A stretch of 64,000 nt of DNA from Picochlorum sp. 'celeri' (GCA_010909725.1 JAACMV010000024.1:1054001-1118000); one strand, 5' to 3'. Numbered from the stretch's first letter, positions 22,302 through 33,206 are shown. Made by a program: numbers and translations. Notes: generated by a model not told the origin, from the letters alone.

Positions 22302-23990
22302 CTACATAAGAGCGAATTCATGTTGTATCAAAATATGCTGCGGTAGAGTAAATCTTCGGAATAGTCCAACCCTTTCTAATAGGACCTTGAGTCTCTCAAT
22401 GTCATGCAAGGCACACCACGTGTACCCTCCTCTCTTCGCGGCACATCTGACAGGGGCGCCCTCTGAATAGACAAAATTTTGATAGAAAAATGAGATTGCC
22501 TCCTCTTCCCCTGCGTTGGCGGCCATGAATGCATGCGCATCAATATCTAGGATAAAGCACTCCTTCTTCACAGTGTCATAGTCAACGTCTTTTCTACCGA
22601 ATAGCTGAGGGCAAGACAATTTGGCCTTCTTCGTCACCTCATTGGGATCACAGTATGTATAATGAAGAATGATTGACTCTTGAGATATGACACTCGTCCA
22701 TTCACCCTTTGCATTATCCTCTGAAATATACGATGGATGTGGGGGACCATTGAAGTAGTGAGGGCCATATTTTCTTAAACCGGAGGCAGAGAGCCGAGCC
22801 GCAGACTTTCCGTTTGCATACAGATATATAAATCCTGGATTCAGGCCCTGTTTAAACGTTGATCTGTAATGGATTGCCTCGGGAGTTGAGAAAAATTTGG
22901 GTGCCCGAAACAAATTCACCTCATAGAATGGATACTTCACATCGCCAGCCTCCACTTGCGCCTCGAAATTCATAAACCTCATAGCTGGCACAGAACTTGG
23001 TATATTATGAAATACCTCTGGAATTGATGAATACCGTGTCGTTAAGAAGAGCTCATCAGGATCAATTTGAATAATCCAGTCTTTGCCATCTTGCTGTGCA
23101 GCCTTGATGGCCCACTGCGCTCCATATTTCTGCTTCTTCATCAACTCATAATTACCTTCATCAGATACTTTGGTTGTTGCATTGAACTTCTGGAACTCTT
23201 CATAGTCCTCTTTCGATGCGAATTCTGGTCTGAGACTTGACATTTTGACAATTGGGTCCAATGACGTGATCATCTCAACAGCCTTCCGATCTTTGCCATC
23301 GTACATGATATAAAAAGCATCCACTCCCATCTCAATATGATACTGAATCCATGGCATGACGCTCAGTTTGAATGCCTCCGCGTCATGAGCAATGGATGCA
23401 GCAATACAAACTTTAGCATGTTGCCTTTTTGGTGCCTGTCTCCTATGCAAGCTGCGCACAAACTCAATCCTCTTCTGGATATCTAGATCACTATGAATAT
23501 ATGATCTAATCCCATCCAGATGCAAATCTTCCACCGTCGTCCTATGCTGTACATGCGCGAGCTCTTCAATGGTCCTACCAGTACTTGTGTTACTTGAAAC
23601 CATGGTCTCCCAATACCTCTCAATCTCCCCATACAAGTCTACACCACCAGGTACATTACTCACAGAATGGAAAAGATTCTCATTATCATGGTATCGCTTC
23701 TTCCGCACTCCTGTCGTGTCCGTAACATCAACAAAATGTAACCTATTTTCACTCAGCTGCTCTTGCTCTCTATCTTCAAGCAACACATCCAGAATAACCG
23801 GAGTATCCAACTCTGAAACTTGTTTTGACTGTTTTGTTTGATACAATGGCATACCACCGTGTATTGGTCCGTCAATGACGGACCAGTCGACCCACAAGCT
23901 GCCGCTCAGAGAAAAGAAGAGTAAGAATTGCAAAGCCGCCACGAGAAGCAACAAGATACACACGTTACGAAGTCTTCTTTCTCTTCTCAT
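22302..23990 (-). CDS. GT92-like (DUF23) glycosyltransferase, type II membrane protein
   Basis: 562 aa. After a basic MRRERRLRN start, a signal anchor (residues 10-30) precedes a lumenal stem rich in Ser and Thr. The catalytic region from about residue 195 has IAASIAHDAEAFKLSVMPWI, HIEMGVDAFYIMYDG, the DxD-like WIIQIDPDELFL, and the HYRSTFKQG and HYFNGPPHPS blocks typical of GT92 and related GT-A proteins. The donor is probably UDP-galactose if GT92, but that is inference. The neighbouring sulfotransferase supports a role in surface polysaccharide or glycoprotein modification. Confidence 0.75.
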   Translation of the reverse strand: MRRERRLRNVCILLLLVAALQFLLFFSLSGSLWVDWSVIDGPIHGGMPLYQTKQSKQVSELDTPVILDVLLEDREQEQLSENRLHFVDVTDTTGVRKKRYHDNENLFHSVSNVPGGVDLYGEIERYWETMVSSNTSTGRTIEELAHVQHRTTVEDLHLDGIRSYIHSDLDIQKRIEFVRSLHRRQAPKRQHAKVCIAASIAHDAEAFKLSVMPWIQYHIEMGVDAFYIMYDGKDRKAVEMITSLDPIVKMSSLRPEFASKEDYEEFQKFNATTKVSDEGNYELMKKQKYGAQWAIKAAQQDGKDWIIQIDPDELFLTTRYSSIPEVFHNIPSSVPAMRFMNFEAQVEAGDVKYPFYEVNLFRAPKFFSTPEAIHYRSTFKQGLNPGFIYLYANGKSAARLSASGLRKYGPHYFNGPPHPSYISEDNAKGEWTSVISQESIILHYTYCDPNEVTKKAKLSCPQLFGRKDVDYDTVKKECFILDIDAHAFMAANAGEEEAISFFYQNFVYSEGAPVRCAAKRGGYTWCALHDIERLKVLLERVGLFRRFTLPQHILIQHEFALM

Positions 23991-24422
23991 TGATCAAACT
24001 ATCAATCAGAACTAGAAAACAAAGACAATGATTGAATACTCTGTGAAATATATCCAGAATCCCAAGTGACAACACGACCTGGTCAACACGCGGTCAACTC
24101 TGATTCCAAACTCTACAAATCATCTGATATGACATTATAATAGAAGCAATGCTTCTGAAATACTAAAAATGTACGATTTCAGCCGCATGGTGATTCAAAT
24201 CGTAGTACAGGGCAGCGGATTCAGGAACCTGCCACCTGGCACAGAAGTGGAATCATGCCTTATCAAAAGATGTCTTTGATAGGGCATGTGATAACAAGAC
24301 GATTGTGTGGTCCGAGAGATTGTTGGTTAACGTTTGTGGTAAAACTCTGCCTAGATTCATCTCATATGTACATATAAATTTTTTATAAATTTCTTCTGTC
24401 TATATTACGAGTGACATCCACG

Positions 24423-26116
24423 ATGAAACCGCTTTCCGTGCTGGTTCTGTTGCTCTGCCTCGACTTCTGCACGAGAGCAGCACAGGGTAAGAAAACCTGC
24501 TTGATCATCTCATTTGAGTAGGTTTTGATGCATGAATACGTGCACTATTCACCATATATGTCCACGAATGCTGGGCGATCAGGGTTTCAGCAATTCACGT
24601 GTGGTTGTTATTTGCAGGTCAACCGGGAACGACTGAAAAGGGGGCAGCGCCACTGCCAGAGTCCGCGGGACCCATGAATGGGGACGAGGTTGCCACCAAC
24701 AAATCATATCCTGTACTTGGCCTGCCATGTTTACTTGATTCATCTTGTAGGCAAGCATTTGGAATTTCCAGGCCATATTGCAATGCTGGGGACTGTGTGC
24801 AATGCGTGAACAATGGTCAGTGTAGTGCGTTGGGCACCTCAAAGCCATACTGTAGTGTTTCAGGAAGCAGTGCGAATACCTGTGTTGCATGTGACAATAA
24901 TTCTCATTGTGCAACGGGGGTATGTTCAGCGGACAAGGTTTGTGTGGAATGTTTGACCGATGATCAGTGCACCAATAGCACATTGCCATATTGCAGTACG
25001 TCTGCATCTGGACCGACTGCTCAGACATGCGTTGCGTGTAATACCGACTCTCACTGCCCAGATGGACTGTTGTGTTCTCCTGAAAAAAAATGTGTCCAAT
25101 GCTTGGATTCGGAGGATTGTGTTTCCGTAACTCTTTTTGACGGGACTCCCCTGCCATACTGTGCTGCATCTGAATGGTGTTCTGAATGTAATGGTTTGGA
25201 TCGGACCTGTGATAAAGAAAACCTCTTGGGCACCGCCGTCTGCTCTATTTTTGGTGAATGTATTGCTCAGTGTGAGACCGATGCTGACTGCTTGAGTGAT
25301 CTCCATCCTTACTGTGATGCAAATAATAGTGGTCAATGTGCCAGCTGCCAGGGGGATGCAGAAGGGTGTCCAGATGGCTTGCAATGCTATGCACCAACTG
25401 GGGAGGTGCCTCGATGCATTGAATGTTTAGATAATGATATGTGTGATGATGGGTTGCTCTGTGATCCAGATCGCTACAGATGCCAAGAATGTGTGGATAA
25501 TGAGGATTGTCCTGGCTCATACCTCTGTGCCAGTCATGGCAGGTGTCAACAATGCCTGGACGATAGTGACTGTCCTTCACGTGTGCCACTGTGCAGTCAG
25601 GGATATTGTGTTGCATGTGAAGATGATACAGATTGTCCCAGTTACAATCCACGCTGTTCCGATGAGGATCACAGATGCTATGGATGCCTTGGTGATGATG
25701 ATTGTGAGAGCCCATTGGCACCATTTTGCATCAGCAATGCCTGCCAAGCCTGTCGTACTGATACTGACTGTCCAGAAGATGCTCCTACATGTTCATCTGG
25801 ACAGTGTGTTCAGTGTCTTGTAGATGCTGAATGCGATGATGGACGAAGCTGCGATGCTCAGAGTCACAAATGTGTCGCATGTACAGAAGAGGGTTCAGAT
25901 GATCCGGCATGTCCCAACTCGACGCCATTTTGCTCATCAGGGTACTGTCAGGAATGCATTTCACCAAACGATTGTCCAAATGGTCTTCCGTGTACGGATG
26001 GAGTTTGCTCCGAATGTACATCGAATGATGCCTGTGCAACTCTACCAGTTCCAACGTATAAAGCATGCCTGGCAGATGGGGATGTATACAGATGTATCTC
26101 GAATTTGAAGGCATAG
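24423..26116 (+). CDS. Secreted cysteine-rich repeat protein
   Basis: Join 24423-24486 and 24618-26116 (131-nt intron, GTAAGA..TTGCAG), 520 aa. Exon 1 encodes a signal peptide (MKPLSVLVLLLCLDFC, cleavage near TRAAQ). The rest is an array of about 14-18 short modules with the pattern C-x2-C-x5-C then P-x-C and x-C-V-x-C. I count roughly 76 cysteines in the mature part. Similar C-x2-C-x5-C arrays occur in secreted proteins of protists and myxobacteria, usually without known function. No membrane anchor follows. Many Asp and Asn next to cysteines suggest Ca2+ binding, which is only inference. It converges on the receptor kinase gene. Confidence 0.8.
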
Positions 26117-26244
26117 CTGACACGTATTAACTGTTATCATCAAGTTACATGGGCGATATATTATTATATGCCTGAATTATTAGGTCTCAAGAGGTACTAT
26201 TTGTAGCAAGTTCAAAATGATCACGTTCATGTTGTGTCTTTAGT

Positions 26245-29200
26245 TTAATCTGATGAATCAGAATTGGTATTCTTCGTTATTTGATCCTTTATCAAGTCAC
26301 TGAGCATGTTTCTCAGCTGCTGCACAATGCCATCCATTGTTGGGCGTTGGGCAGGATCTAATGCCCAGCACTGTTTTATCAGTGCCACATACTCATCGTA
26401 GCATGCCAAGGGTCCTGCCGGGAGTTCCGCTTGTTCAGGAATGACAAGCTCTTTGCCTTGGAGGACAGAATTGATGATTGAAAATGGATTTGTATTCTCC
26501 CCCCAAGGCAACTTCCATGTCATTAATTCCCACAGCACAATGCCAAAAGAGTATACATCGGCAGCTTTGCCACCATGCTCACCTCGCAGAATTTCTGGAG
26601 CCAACCACCGAGGATTGGTGATTTGAAGTGAACTTGAAAACGAATCCTTCTCCAGAGCCCTACTAAGATTGAAATCTGATATCTTGACATGCCATAAAGC
26701 ATCTACTAGCAGATTTGGACTCTTCAGATCCCTGTGGATAATGGGAGGGGATCTCGAGTGCAAATACAGCATTCCTTTTGCAGCATCTGTAGCAATGCCA
26801 AGCAAGTGTACCCAATCAATCTGTCTGGAGGACTTTGCATCTCTATTTGCTTCCGCAAGTATTTTGTCCACGGATCGTCGACTACAGTACTCCATTACCA
26901 ATGCAGGAGGATCTAGACAACATCCAAGGTATTGCACGCAGTTTGGATGGCGTAAGCCAGCCATGATGGATGCCTCTTTTTGGAGTGCAAGTAATGCTTC
27001 CTCACTCGGCGGCTGATCTGGTGCCCAACCCATTGCTCTTTTGGTATCATGTGTCAATACCTTTACAGCCACAGTCGTTTGCAAATACCTGCCGAGCCAC
27101 ACAAGCCCGTATGATCCTTCTCCAATTGTCTTGACCAATTCGATATCTGTGAAATCAATAATGTCAAACGTGGATGTCAAATTTGCAAGATCACAGGATC
27201 GTGAGGTCATTGAGTCAATCCGTCCTGCTTTTGTTGGCGACTCCTGGGACTGTTCTCTACTACTGTTCCCTATCTCATACGCCTCCACTCCTATTTTTCT
27301 TGGGGACATACTATCACCGCTGTTGGATGTCAAGCTATCCTTTCTGAACCCAACAATGCCTTTCTCAGCATCATGGTATAAGTCTTTATTGGCTGCTATT
27401 CGTCTAGTCTTTTTCTTCTTCCTCCATAGTACAACAATGAGCAATAATATTGTTGCAAACAGTGCACCCCCAAGTGCCGATCCCACAGCAATACCAACAA
27501 TGTCAGATGATTGCACAGTGATGGCACCATAGTCATCTACAGCAGGGTCCAGACTGGAGAGATACACATCAAACTCACAGACGTTGGTTGAGTTTAGAGA
27601 CTCGAAGAAAACGCCAATATATCGACCATACTGGTTGCATGTGACACCCTTTTGCATCCTTCCAGGTGGCACTTGCAGTTCTCCACAAATATTCACCAAG
27701 GACAAGTCATCAATATTTTGTGAATCAGAGACAAATACCGTCGCCTCTGCATTTGAATATCCAGACTGAATGGCAGAACCTTTCAAACTTAACATGACAG
27801 ACTCAATGTTTCCCATGTAACCAGTATCAATGGCGAATGAGAAACCAGCTCCTCCAGCCCCTGACAGCCTTGTACACGTCCTGATGTTGCCATCCACCAT
27901 GAATCCACGACCAAGTTCAGTGATGTTACCAGCAACCGTGTTTTCAGATGCTAATATCGTCTTTCCTGCCGCAATATTTGACTCTGCGGACCAGACTTTG
28001 ACATTTGACAGACTCATGATTGGTCGTGATGCAGCATACAGGACCACAAAACTGCCTTGCACATATTGCACAGGGACGATCAGTGTCTGACCTGCCTCGA
28101 ACGCAAGTTCGGAAGCGACCAAGTCATTTGCAAAAATATTGTCCTTGTTGGAGCCCACATACACGGATATATTATACATTGGGTCTCCACTCCTGATGCT
28201 AATGCCAGAGACTGTGTACTCTGTGCCTAAATCAACAAACCAATACACTGGTTCAACCCTGACAGCCTTCATGCCACTTCCTTCCCACTCCCAATCCATG
28301 ATTCCTTCAAAGAATATCCCATTCTCTATTGGTAATCCTTCCCCACGAACAACAGCACCGGCAATTTCTGCACCAACTGTTCCAACAACACTTCGCTGAT
28401 TTCCACCCGCAAACATGCCTTCAGCAACATCGGATCCAGATTTGTATGGAATTAGCACGTCATTATAGCAAGGAAGTGCAACTCCTTCTCCGGGCAAGGC
28501 ATTTCCTGCTTGTAATCCACTGTTGTATCTGAGCAGATCCTTCAGAGTCACATTAAACGACCATGCTGCTTCCAATAAATTTGAGGATGGCAATGCTTCA
28601 GTTTCACCACAAGGGGTAGGACAAGTTCCCAGTGTATTGGTTATGACCACATTTGTAGGGTTTGTATATTTGAGGCTATCTGATGATCTGATGTATATTC
28701 TCTCCAAAGAGTCCTCAATACTGGCTGTCCTCCTCCTCCCAAACAGCCCCTGTGATGCACTTTCTGCGTATCCAATATGAGGAGTCATTGCGAAGAGGTT
28801 TCTATATACAAGATACACTTGAGACGTGTTTGTCACAAAAGCAGAATCCAGAGATACCACGGTGGGGCCTTCAATATTTCTAAAATCCTCTCCATCAGGC
28901 ATGGTACCATAGTACTTCGGATCTACTACTGGAACTGCACCGCACAAGTAGTCATTTCCAGGTCGAATTGTAATGACTGCTTGAGGAGCAAATCCATTCG
29001 ATAGCCATTCTGATCCCGGGAGCCTTCCAGTCAAGTCATTTCCATCAAGGCTCATCCGTGTCAGGGATGGAAACGTCTGCTTTGACCCGTATGCTGCAGG
29101 CAACTCCCCAGTAAGCTTGTTTTGACTTAATTCTAATCTTTTCAAAGTTCTTGAAGACCATTGAGGTGGCAAATACCCTTCGAATCCATTCTCTGAGAGA

Positions 29201-29700
29201 TCCAGCGCTTCCAGATTTGGTATTTTCAACACATCTGGTGACAGCATTCCTTTCAAGCCCAAGCCCCTCAAATTCACTTCAATGACGACTGGGCCTCTAC
29301 ACAGCACTCCAGACCATGTTTGTTTCCCTATACACGGAGAAGAGTCTGGCCAATTCCACCCATACCACCGCGGGACAGATTTTGTTGCTTCATTCCAGTT
29401 GGTAGTTCTGTACACGACATCCATCAACAACAATCCCTCAGGAGAAACAACATCCAACGTCCAATCCTGCGACCCAAGGCCATCCTTGTTTCCATTTCCC
29501 TTTGTTTCATTTGCATCAGGAGGAGACAGAAACACTACTCCTCTTGATGGTGCTGGCGCCACAAATGGTGCCGGTGCCGGCGAGGCTTCTGCTTCTCCAT
29601 AATCATAGTCGTCGTCATCATCATCGGCGTAGACACGTCGTTGCATCACAACCAACAAGATCACAACCAACAACAACCACCTCCTGTACCTAAACCTCAT
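26245..29700 (-). CDS. Receptor-like TKL kinase with LRR and galactose-binding-like ectodomain
   Basis: 1151 aa. A signal peptide (residues 1-25) is followed by an acidic and Pro/Ala-rich stretch. An LRR block runs about 140-230 (NLEALDLSENGFEGYLPPQW). A possible LysM-like segment with CPTPC lies at about 350-405. Two beta-rich galactose-binding-like modules span about 470-720. One membrane helix (about 735-757) is followed by RKKKKTRR. The kinase domain runs from about residue 850: glycine loop GEGSYG, VAVKVL, catalytic loop HRDLKSPNLLVD (about 988), and APE as LAPEILRGE. The metal-binding motif reads DFN instead of DFG (SDFNLSRA, about 1007). It belongs to the tyrosine-kinase-like (CTR1/Raf/MLK-like) group. 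The ligand is unknown. Confidence 0.82.
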   Translation of the reverse strand: MRFRYRRWLLLVVILLVVMQRRVYADDDDDDYDYGEAEASPAPAPFVAPAPSRGVVFLSPPDANETKGNGNKDGLGSQDWTLDVVSPEGLLLMDVVYRTTNWNEATKSVPRWYGWNWPDSSPCIGKQTWSGVLCRGPVVIEVNLRGLGLKGMLSPDVLKIPNLEALDLSENGFEGYLPPQWSSRTLKRLELSQNKLTGELPAAYGSKQTFPSLTRMSLDGNDLTGRLPGSEWLSNGFAPQAVITIRPGNDYLCGAVPVVDPKYYGTMPDGEDFRNIEGPTVVSLDSAFVTNTSQVYLVYRNLFAMTPHIGYAESASQGLFGRRRTASIEDSLERIYIRSSDSLKYTNPTNVVITNTLGTCPTPCGETEALPSSNLLEAAWSFNVTLKDLLRYNSGLQAGNALPGEGVALPCYNDVLIPYKSGSDVAEGMFAGGNQRSVVGTVGAEIAGAVVRGEGLPIENGIFFEGIMDWEWEGSGMKAVRVEPVYWFVDLGTEYTVSGISIRSGDPMYNISVYVGSNKDNIFANDLVASELAFEAGQTLIVPVQYVQGSFVVLYAASRPIMSLSNVKVWSAESNIAAGKTILASENTVAGNITELGRGFMVDGNIRTCTRLSGAGGAGFSFAIDTGYMGNIESVMLSLKGSAIQSGYSNAEATVFVSDSQNIDDLSLVNICGELQVPPGRMQKGVTCNQYGRYIGVFFESLNSTNVCEFDVYLSSLDPAVDDYGAITVQSSDIVGIAVGSALGGALFATILLLIVVLWRKKKKTRRIAANKDLYHDAEKGIVGFRKDSLTSNSGDSMSPRKIGVEAYEIGNSSREQSQESPTKAGRIDSMTSRSCDLANLTSTFDIIDFTDIELVKTIGEGSYGLVWLGRYLQTTVAVKVLTHDTKRAMGWAPDQPPSEEALLALQKEASIMAGLRHPNCVQYLGCCLDPPALVMEYCSRRSVDKILAEANRDAKSSRQIDWVHLLGIATDAAKGMLYLHSRSPPIIHRDLKSPNLLVDALWHVKISDFNLSRALEKDSFSSSLQITNPRWLAPEILRGEHGGKAADVYSFGIVLWELMTWKLPWGENTNPFSIINSVLQGKELVIPEQAELPAGPLACYDEYVALIKQCWALDPAQRPTMDGIVQQLRNMLSDLIKDQITKNTNSDSSD

Positions 29701-30149
29701 TCTGTCCTACAGTCTGTGATTCCTCCTTCTATCTTCTTTCAAAAATGTTCAGTACAAGTATAAAAAAGCCTCCAACGTACGTGCTTACTATGCACCACGC
29801 ATTATCTGCACAGTCAACCCTCTTCATGATGGTGAGTGCAACTCGAGCACAACAGAACCTTCCTGGTCAACTGGACCCGACGCGGTTCGGAGCAACACCA
29901 GCACATCCTTCCCACATCCCCACCCAAATAATTCATAAGAATTAAACGCCATATATTTACCACAATGTCAGCACGCCCCATCCAAGACGACCATCAACGC
30001 GCACGTGCCCACGAAGCTGGCCCTCCTCCCAAAACCCAAACCAGTTGCCCATCCAACACCCCCCTGGACCGGAACAACACGTACAACGACCCGAGAGCGA
30101 CGCCCCGCCTGGACGTCAACGGCAGAAGTTCGCACCTTTATGCTATGAA
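29701..30149. other. Upstream region of receptor kinase, unresolved frames
   Basis: A TATAAAAAA stretch lies near 29757. Overlapping open frames in all three + frames occur at 29965-30149; one starts at ATG 29965 (112 aa, low complexity, rich in Arg, Asn, Ser and Pro). None shows a recognisable domain. The stretch is locally more C-rich than its surroundings. Confidence 0.3.
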
Positions 30150-30549
30150 ATGGAAGAAACAGAACAAAAAATGGCACAATTACGCTCTGCAACACGCGAC
30201 AACCTCAAAATACACGGCCCAACGTGATTCGAGGAGCAACGAAAACCAACTCTGCAAGCCTCCTCGTATCTCTTCTTCCAATTCCGATATCACGCATACG
30301 TGACCGCCCAAGAAATAATTAATTCCAACCGTATGTTCTTATTGACACACGAACACTACAATACGCAGGCAACGACCACGGCAATTCCTTGTCGAGATGG
30401 AACCAACTGCCTTCTTGTCTGTACTCTCCCACGTATACTGTTGTGATCGTTTCAACCAACTGAGACAAAATTCGGAAATTACAATAGCCGAGGTCGGAGG
30501 AAACCATGATTTCATGCGATTGACTCCACCGCTCATGAACAGTAGTTGA
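30150..30549 (+). CDS. Possible small two-exon gene, unrecognised
   Basis: Join 30150-30223 and 30369-30549 keeps one frame across a GT..GCAG intron of 145 nt and gives 84 aa: MEETEQKMAQLRSATRDNLK at the start and EITIAEVGGNHDFMRLTPP near the end. The second segment is the more protein-like. The donor (GTGATT) is weak. Upstream, 29965-30150 has competing coding-like frames that I could not join with credible splice sites. It may be a real multi-exon gene with further 5' exons, or chance. No family was recognised. Confidence 0.3.
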
Positions 30550-30641
30550 TCAATTTATTGCTCCGATTACACAGGACAGTTGACCGGTACTTGCCATGCA
30601 TGTCCTTCAGACATCTTCAGATATCAACAGAAAAAACTAGC

Positions 30642-30681
30642 CCATCTCATATTGGTATATATCCATCTCATATTGGTATAT
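30642..30681. repeat. 19-bp tandem repeat before the EF-hand gene
   Basis: CCATCTCATATTGGTATAT occurs twice, at 30642-30660 and 30663-30681, with a 21-bp period and no mismatch. Each copy carries an inverted CCAAT box (ATTGG). The second copy ends 12 bp before the start codon, so it lies in the promoter or 5' UTR. Confidence 0.6.
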
Positions 30682-30693
30682 GTACAAAACGGT

Positions 30694-31266
30694 ATGGGTC
30701 AAGTCTGGAGTGGAGGTCCTGGGCTGACACAGTACGAAGTAGAAGAACTGGTGGACTTGTCGAAAGGGTGTTTCACTCAGGAGGACATTGAGGCATTATA
30801 TCGGCGATTTAGAACCTTGGATAGAAACAGAAAGGGGTATCTATTGGGGAATGAGTTGTTGGATATACCAGAACTGTCCATAAATCCACTGAATAAAAGG
30901 ATTGCTTATTTCTGTGATGGCATCAATTTCAAAGAGTTTGTTAGGATACTGGCACCGTATAGTAGACGTGCGTCACGTGAAGATACCCTTCGAGCGTTGT
31001 TTGGGGTCTGGGATGTGAATGGAGATGGGTGTGTATGCCATGAAGATGTGGAACTGTTGATACGTCAGGCTGGAGGGGGGCATCTGAGGGAGGAGGAGGT
31101 GCAGCGTGTGGTGGATCGGGTCATGGAAGAGTGTTGGAAGAAGAATTATGGCAAGGCGCAGAAGAAGACGTATGATCAAGGGTGGGCAATGTCATTTCAA
31201 GAGTTTTGTGTAGCATTAGAGGATTCAGATGTGGATTTATATGTCGACATTCCTCCTATTCATTAG
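30694..31266 (+). CDS. Calcineurin B-like / CHP-type EF-hand protein, N-myristoylated
   Basis: 190 aa from ATG 30694. The start MGQVWS fits an N-myristoylation signal (Gly2, Ser6). EF-hand 1 (DRNRKGYLLGNE) has a Lys at the fifth ligand position and is probably weak. The third hand DVNGDGCVCHED is canonical except for Asp at position 12. The IPELSINPLNKRIAY block is typical of calcineurin B and CHP proteins. The last hand is degenerate. These proteins link Ca2+ to a phosphatase or membrane transporter; which partner applies is unclear. A TGTAA lies about 50 nt after the stop. Confidence 0.82.
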   Translation: MGQVWSGGPGLTQYEVEELVDLSKGCFTQEDIEALYRRFRTLDRNRKGYLLGNELLDIPELSINPLNKRIAYFCDGINFKEFVRILAPYSRRASREDTLRALFGVWDVNGDGCVCHEDVELLIRQAGGGHLREEEVQRVVDRVMEECWKKNYGKAQKKTYDQGWAMSFQEFCVALEDSDVDLYVDIPPIH

Positions 31267-31343
31267 TAGCAGTCATGATGAGGGTCCATGACGTTGTATT
31301 TCTTCAGTATAAATTGTAATTAGTACACCAGGATTGCGTGGAG

Positions 31344-33128
31344 ATGATGGATATAGACGACATTGAAGAGTTGCATGCGGCTGGGTCGGTCTCAACCCAA
31401 GATGTCTCTCGGCAGTCGAAAAATGTGGGTGTGAGGACGGCAAAGATGAAAAAAGATCGCATAAAATCTAGCAGAAATGGAGAAAGAGAGAAGGCGACTG
31501 CCATGGTGCCAGGAACTGAAAAGATTTGGGTCAGGACATTTGGGTGTTCGCATAACATTTCCGATGCGGAATTCATGGCTGGGCAACTGTATGAGTATGG
31601 ATACTGCTTGTTGGATGACGTGGAATCGGAGTTTGCGGATTTGTGGTTGATTAATAGTTGTACAGTGAAGGGTCCGTCGCAGAGTGCAGTGGGGAACTTG
31701 GTGCGACGGGCGAGGGAGTTGGATATACCTGTCGTGGTTTCTGGGTGTGTGCCACAGGGACAGAAGGATGCGGGTGAGTTGAAAGGTGTGAGTATGTTGG
31801 GGGTGACGCAGATTGATAGGGTGGTTGAGGCGGTTGAGGAGACGTTAAAAGGGAATACAGTCAGTATGCTTGCGAAGAAGGAACTTCCAAGGTTGGATCT
31901 CCCAAAGATTCGGAAGAATCCATACGTAGAAATTGTTCCTTTGTCTACTGGATGTCTTGGGGCGTGCACGTATTGCAAAACAAAGCATGCCAGGGGTCAT
32001 TTAGGGTCATATTCACCAGATGTGTTGGTCGAGAGGGTGAAGAGTGCTGTGGAAGATCCTCTGGTACGGGAGATTTGGTTGAGTAGTGAGGATACAGGAG
32101 CATATGGGAGGGATATTCAGACAACGTTACCGGAGCTCCTGGACTCGTTGATTGCAGTGTTGCCTGCTGATGGGAGGGTCATGTTGCGGGTTGGTATGAC
32201 CAATCCGCCGTTCATCTTGGAGCATTTGGATAGAATTGGGCAAGCGTTACGGCATCCTTTATGCTTTTCATATTTGCATGTACCAGTTCAATCGGGAAGT
32301 GATGCTGTTCTGGAGAAGATGAACAGAGAATATACGAGAGCAGAGTTTGAAACGGTGTGTGATACACTGCTTGCAGCAGTGCCAGATATGGAGTTGGCCA
32401 CGGATATCATTGCAGGATTCCCAGGAGAGACTGCAGAGGATCATGAGGAAACGATGACACTGATTCGAAAATATAGATTCCCTCACTGCCATATAAGTCA
32501 ATTTTATCCACGCCCTGGAACTCCTGCAGCCAGGATGAAAAAGGTTCCAACAAGCATTGTCAAGACACGTAGTAGGGAAATTACAGCCGAGGTTGATTCT
32601 TGGACGGACGCATACAAACATTTGATGGGTCGGATTGTGCGCTGTTGTGTTGTGGATACTGCGGCGGACAAGGTGTCTGTAGTAGGGCACTCAAAGACAT
32701 ATGCTCAAGTACTGCTCATGCCTGATGCCCCAGATGGCTCTGGGCCAATCATGGGGTGTGTTGTTGAGGCAGAAATTTATTGGGTAGGGAGATGGTCTGT
32801 GAAAGGCAAGGTCCTTAGAGTTATTTATCGACCACCATCAGATACAGCATCAGCGAAGAGGCTTGGCACCACTGTCACACCGTCACCTGATACCAAATCA
32901 TCATCAGCACAGCAACAAAGGGCACACAGCAGCACGGGTATCCCAACTCCCAAAACCAGCCACGAAACAGGATGGCATCAGGTGGAATCTAAATCTCAGA
33001 ATATTACCACGGAAAAGCTCGAAACAGCACAAGATGGACCTGACACAGCCAAGGTGATTATCCTCTTGTCACTTATTCTTGCTCTTTCATCGATCCTGCT
33101 ATCCTCATTCTCTGCCATGTTTGAATAA
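31344..33128 (+). CDS. CDKAL1: CDKAL1, tRNA-t6A37 methylthiotransferase
   Basis: 594 aa from ATG 31344; an in-frame GTG at 31338 is not used. The N-terminal methylthiotransferase domain starts at [17 protein letters not shown], with later cluster cysteines in INSCTVKGP and VSGCVPQG. The radical-SAM motif is [17 protein letters not shown] and DIIAGFPGE are diagnostic. A TRAM domain (about 425-500) precedes a Ser/Thr-rich linker and a C-terminal membrane helix (about 572-590), giving an ER tail anchor as in animal CDKAL1. The enzyme makes ms2t6A37 in lysine tRNA. Confidence 0.94.
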   Translation: MMDIDDIEELHAAGSVSTQDVSRQSKNVGVRTAKMKKDRIKSSRNGEREKATAMVPGTEKIWVRTFGCSHNISDAEFMAGQLYEYGYCLLDDVESEFADLWLINSCTVKGPSQSAVGNLVRRARELDIPVVVSGCVPQGQKDAGELKGVSMLGVTQIDRVVEAVEETLKGNTVSMLAKKELPRLDLPKIRKNPYVEIVPLSTGCLGACTYCKTKHARGHLGSYSPDVLVERVKSAVEDPLVREIWLSSEDTGAYGRDIQTTLPELLDSLIAVLPADGRVMLRVGMTNPPFILEHLDRIGQALRHPLCFSYLHVPVQSGSDAVLEKMNREYTRAEFETVCDTLLAAVPDMELATDIIAGFPGETAEDHEETMTLIRKYRFPHCHISQFYPRPGTPAARMKKVPTSIVKTRSREITAEVDSWTDAYKHLMGRIVRCCVVDTAADKVSVVGHSKTYAQVLLMPDAPDGSGPIMGCVVEAEIYWVGRWSVKGKVLRVIYRPPSDTASAKRLGTTVTPSPDTKSSSAQQQRAHSSTGIPTPKTSHETGWHQVESKSQNITTEKLETAQDGPDTAKVIILLSLILALSSILLSSFSAMFE

Positions 33129-33206
33129 TAATAACACCTACGACCGGTGTCAACGAATGAATGAATACACAAGTAAATAAATAAATGAATGAATGTATAT
33201 AATGTA

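Noticed and set aside
29282..29602. Plus-strand frames inside the receptor kinase gene
   Set aside because: Shadow frames of a long, domain-rich coding region on the opposite strand.
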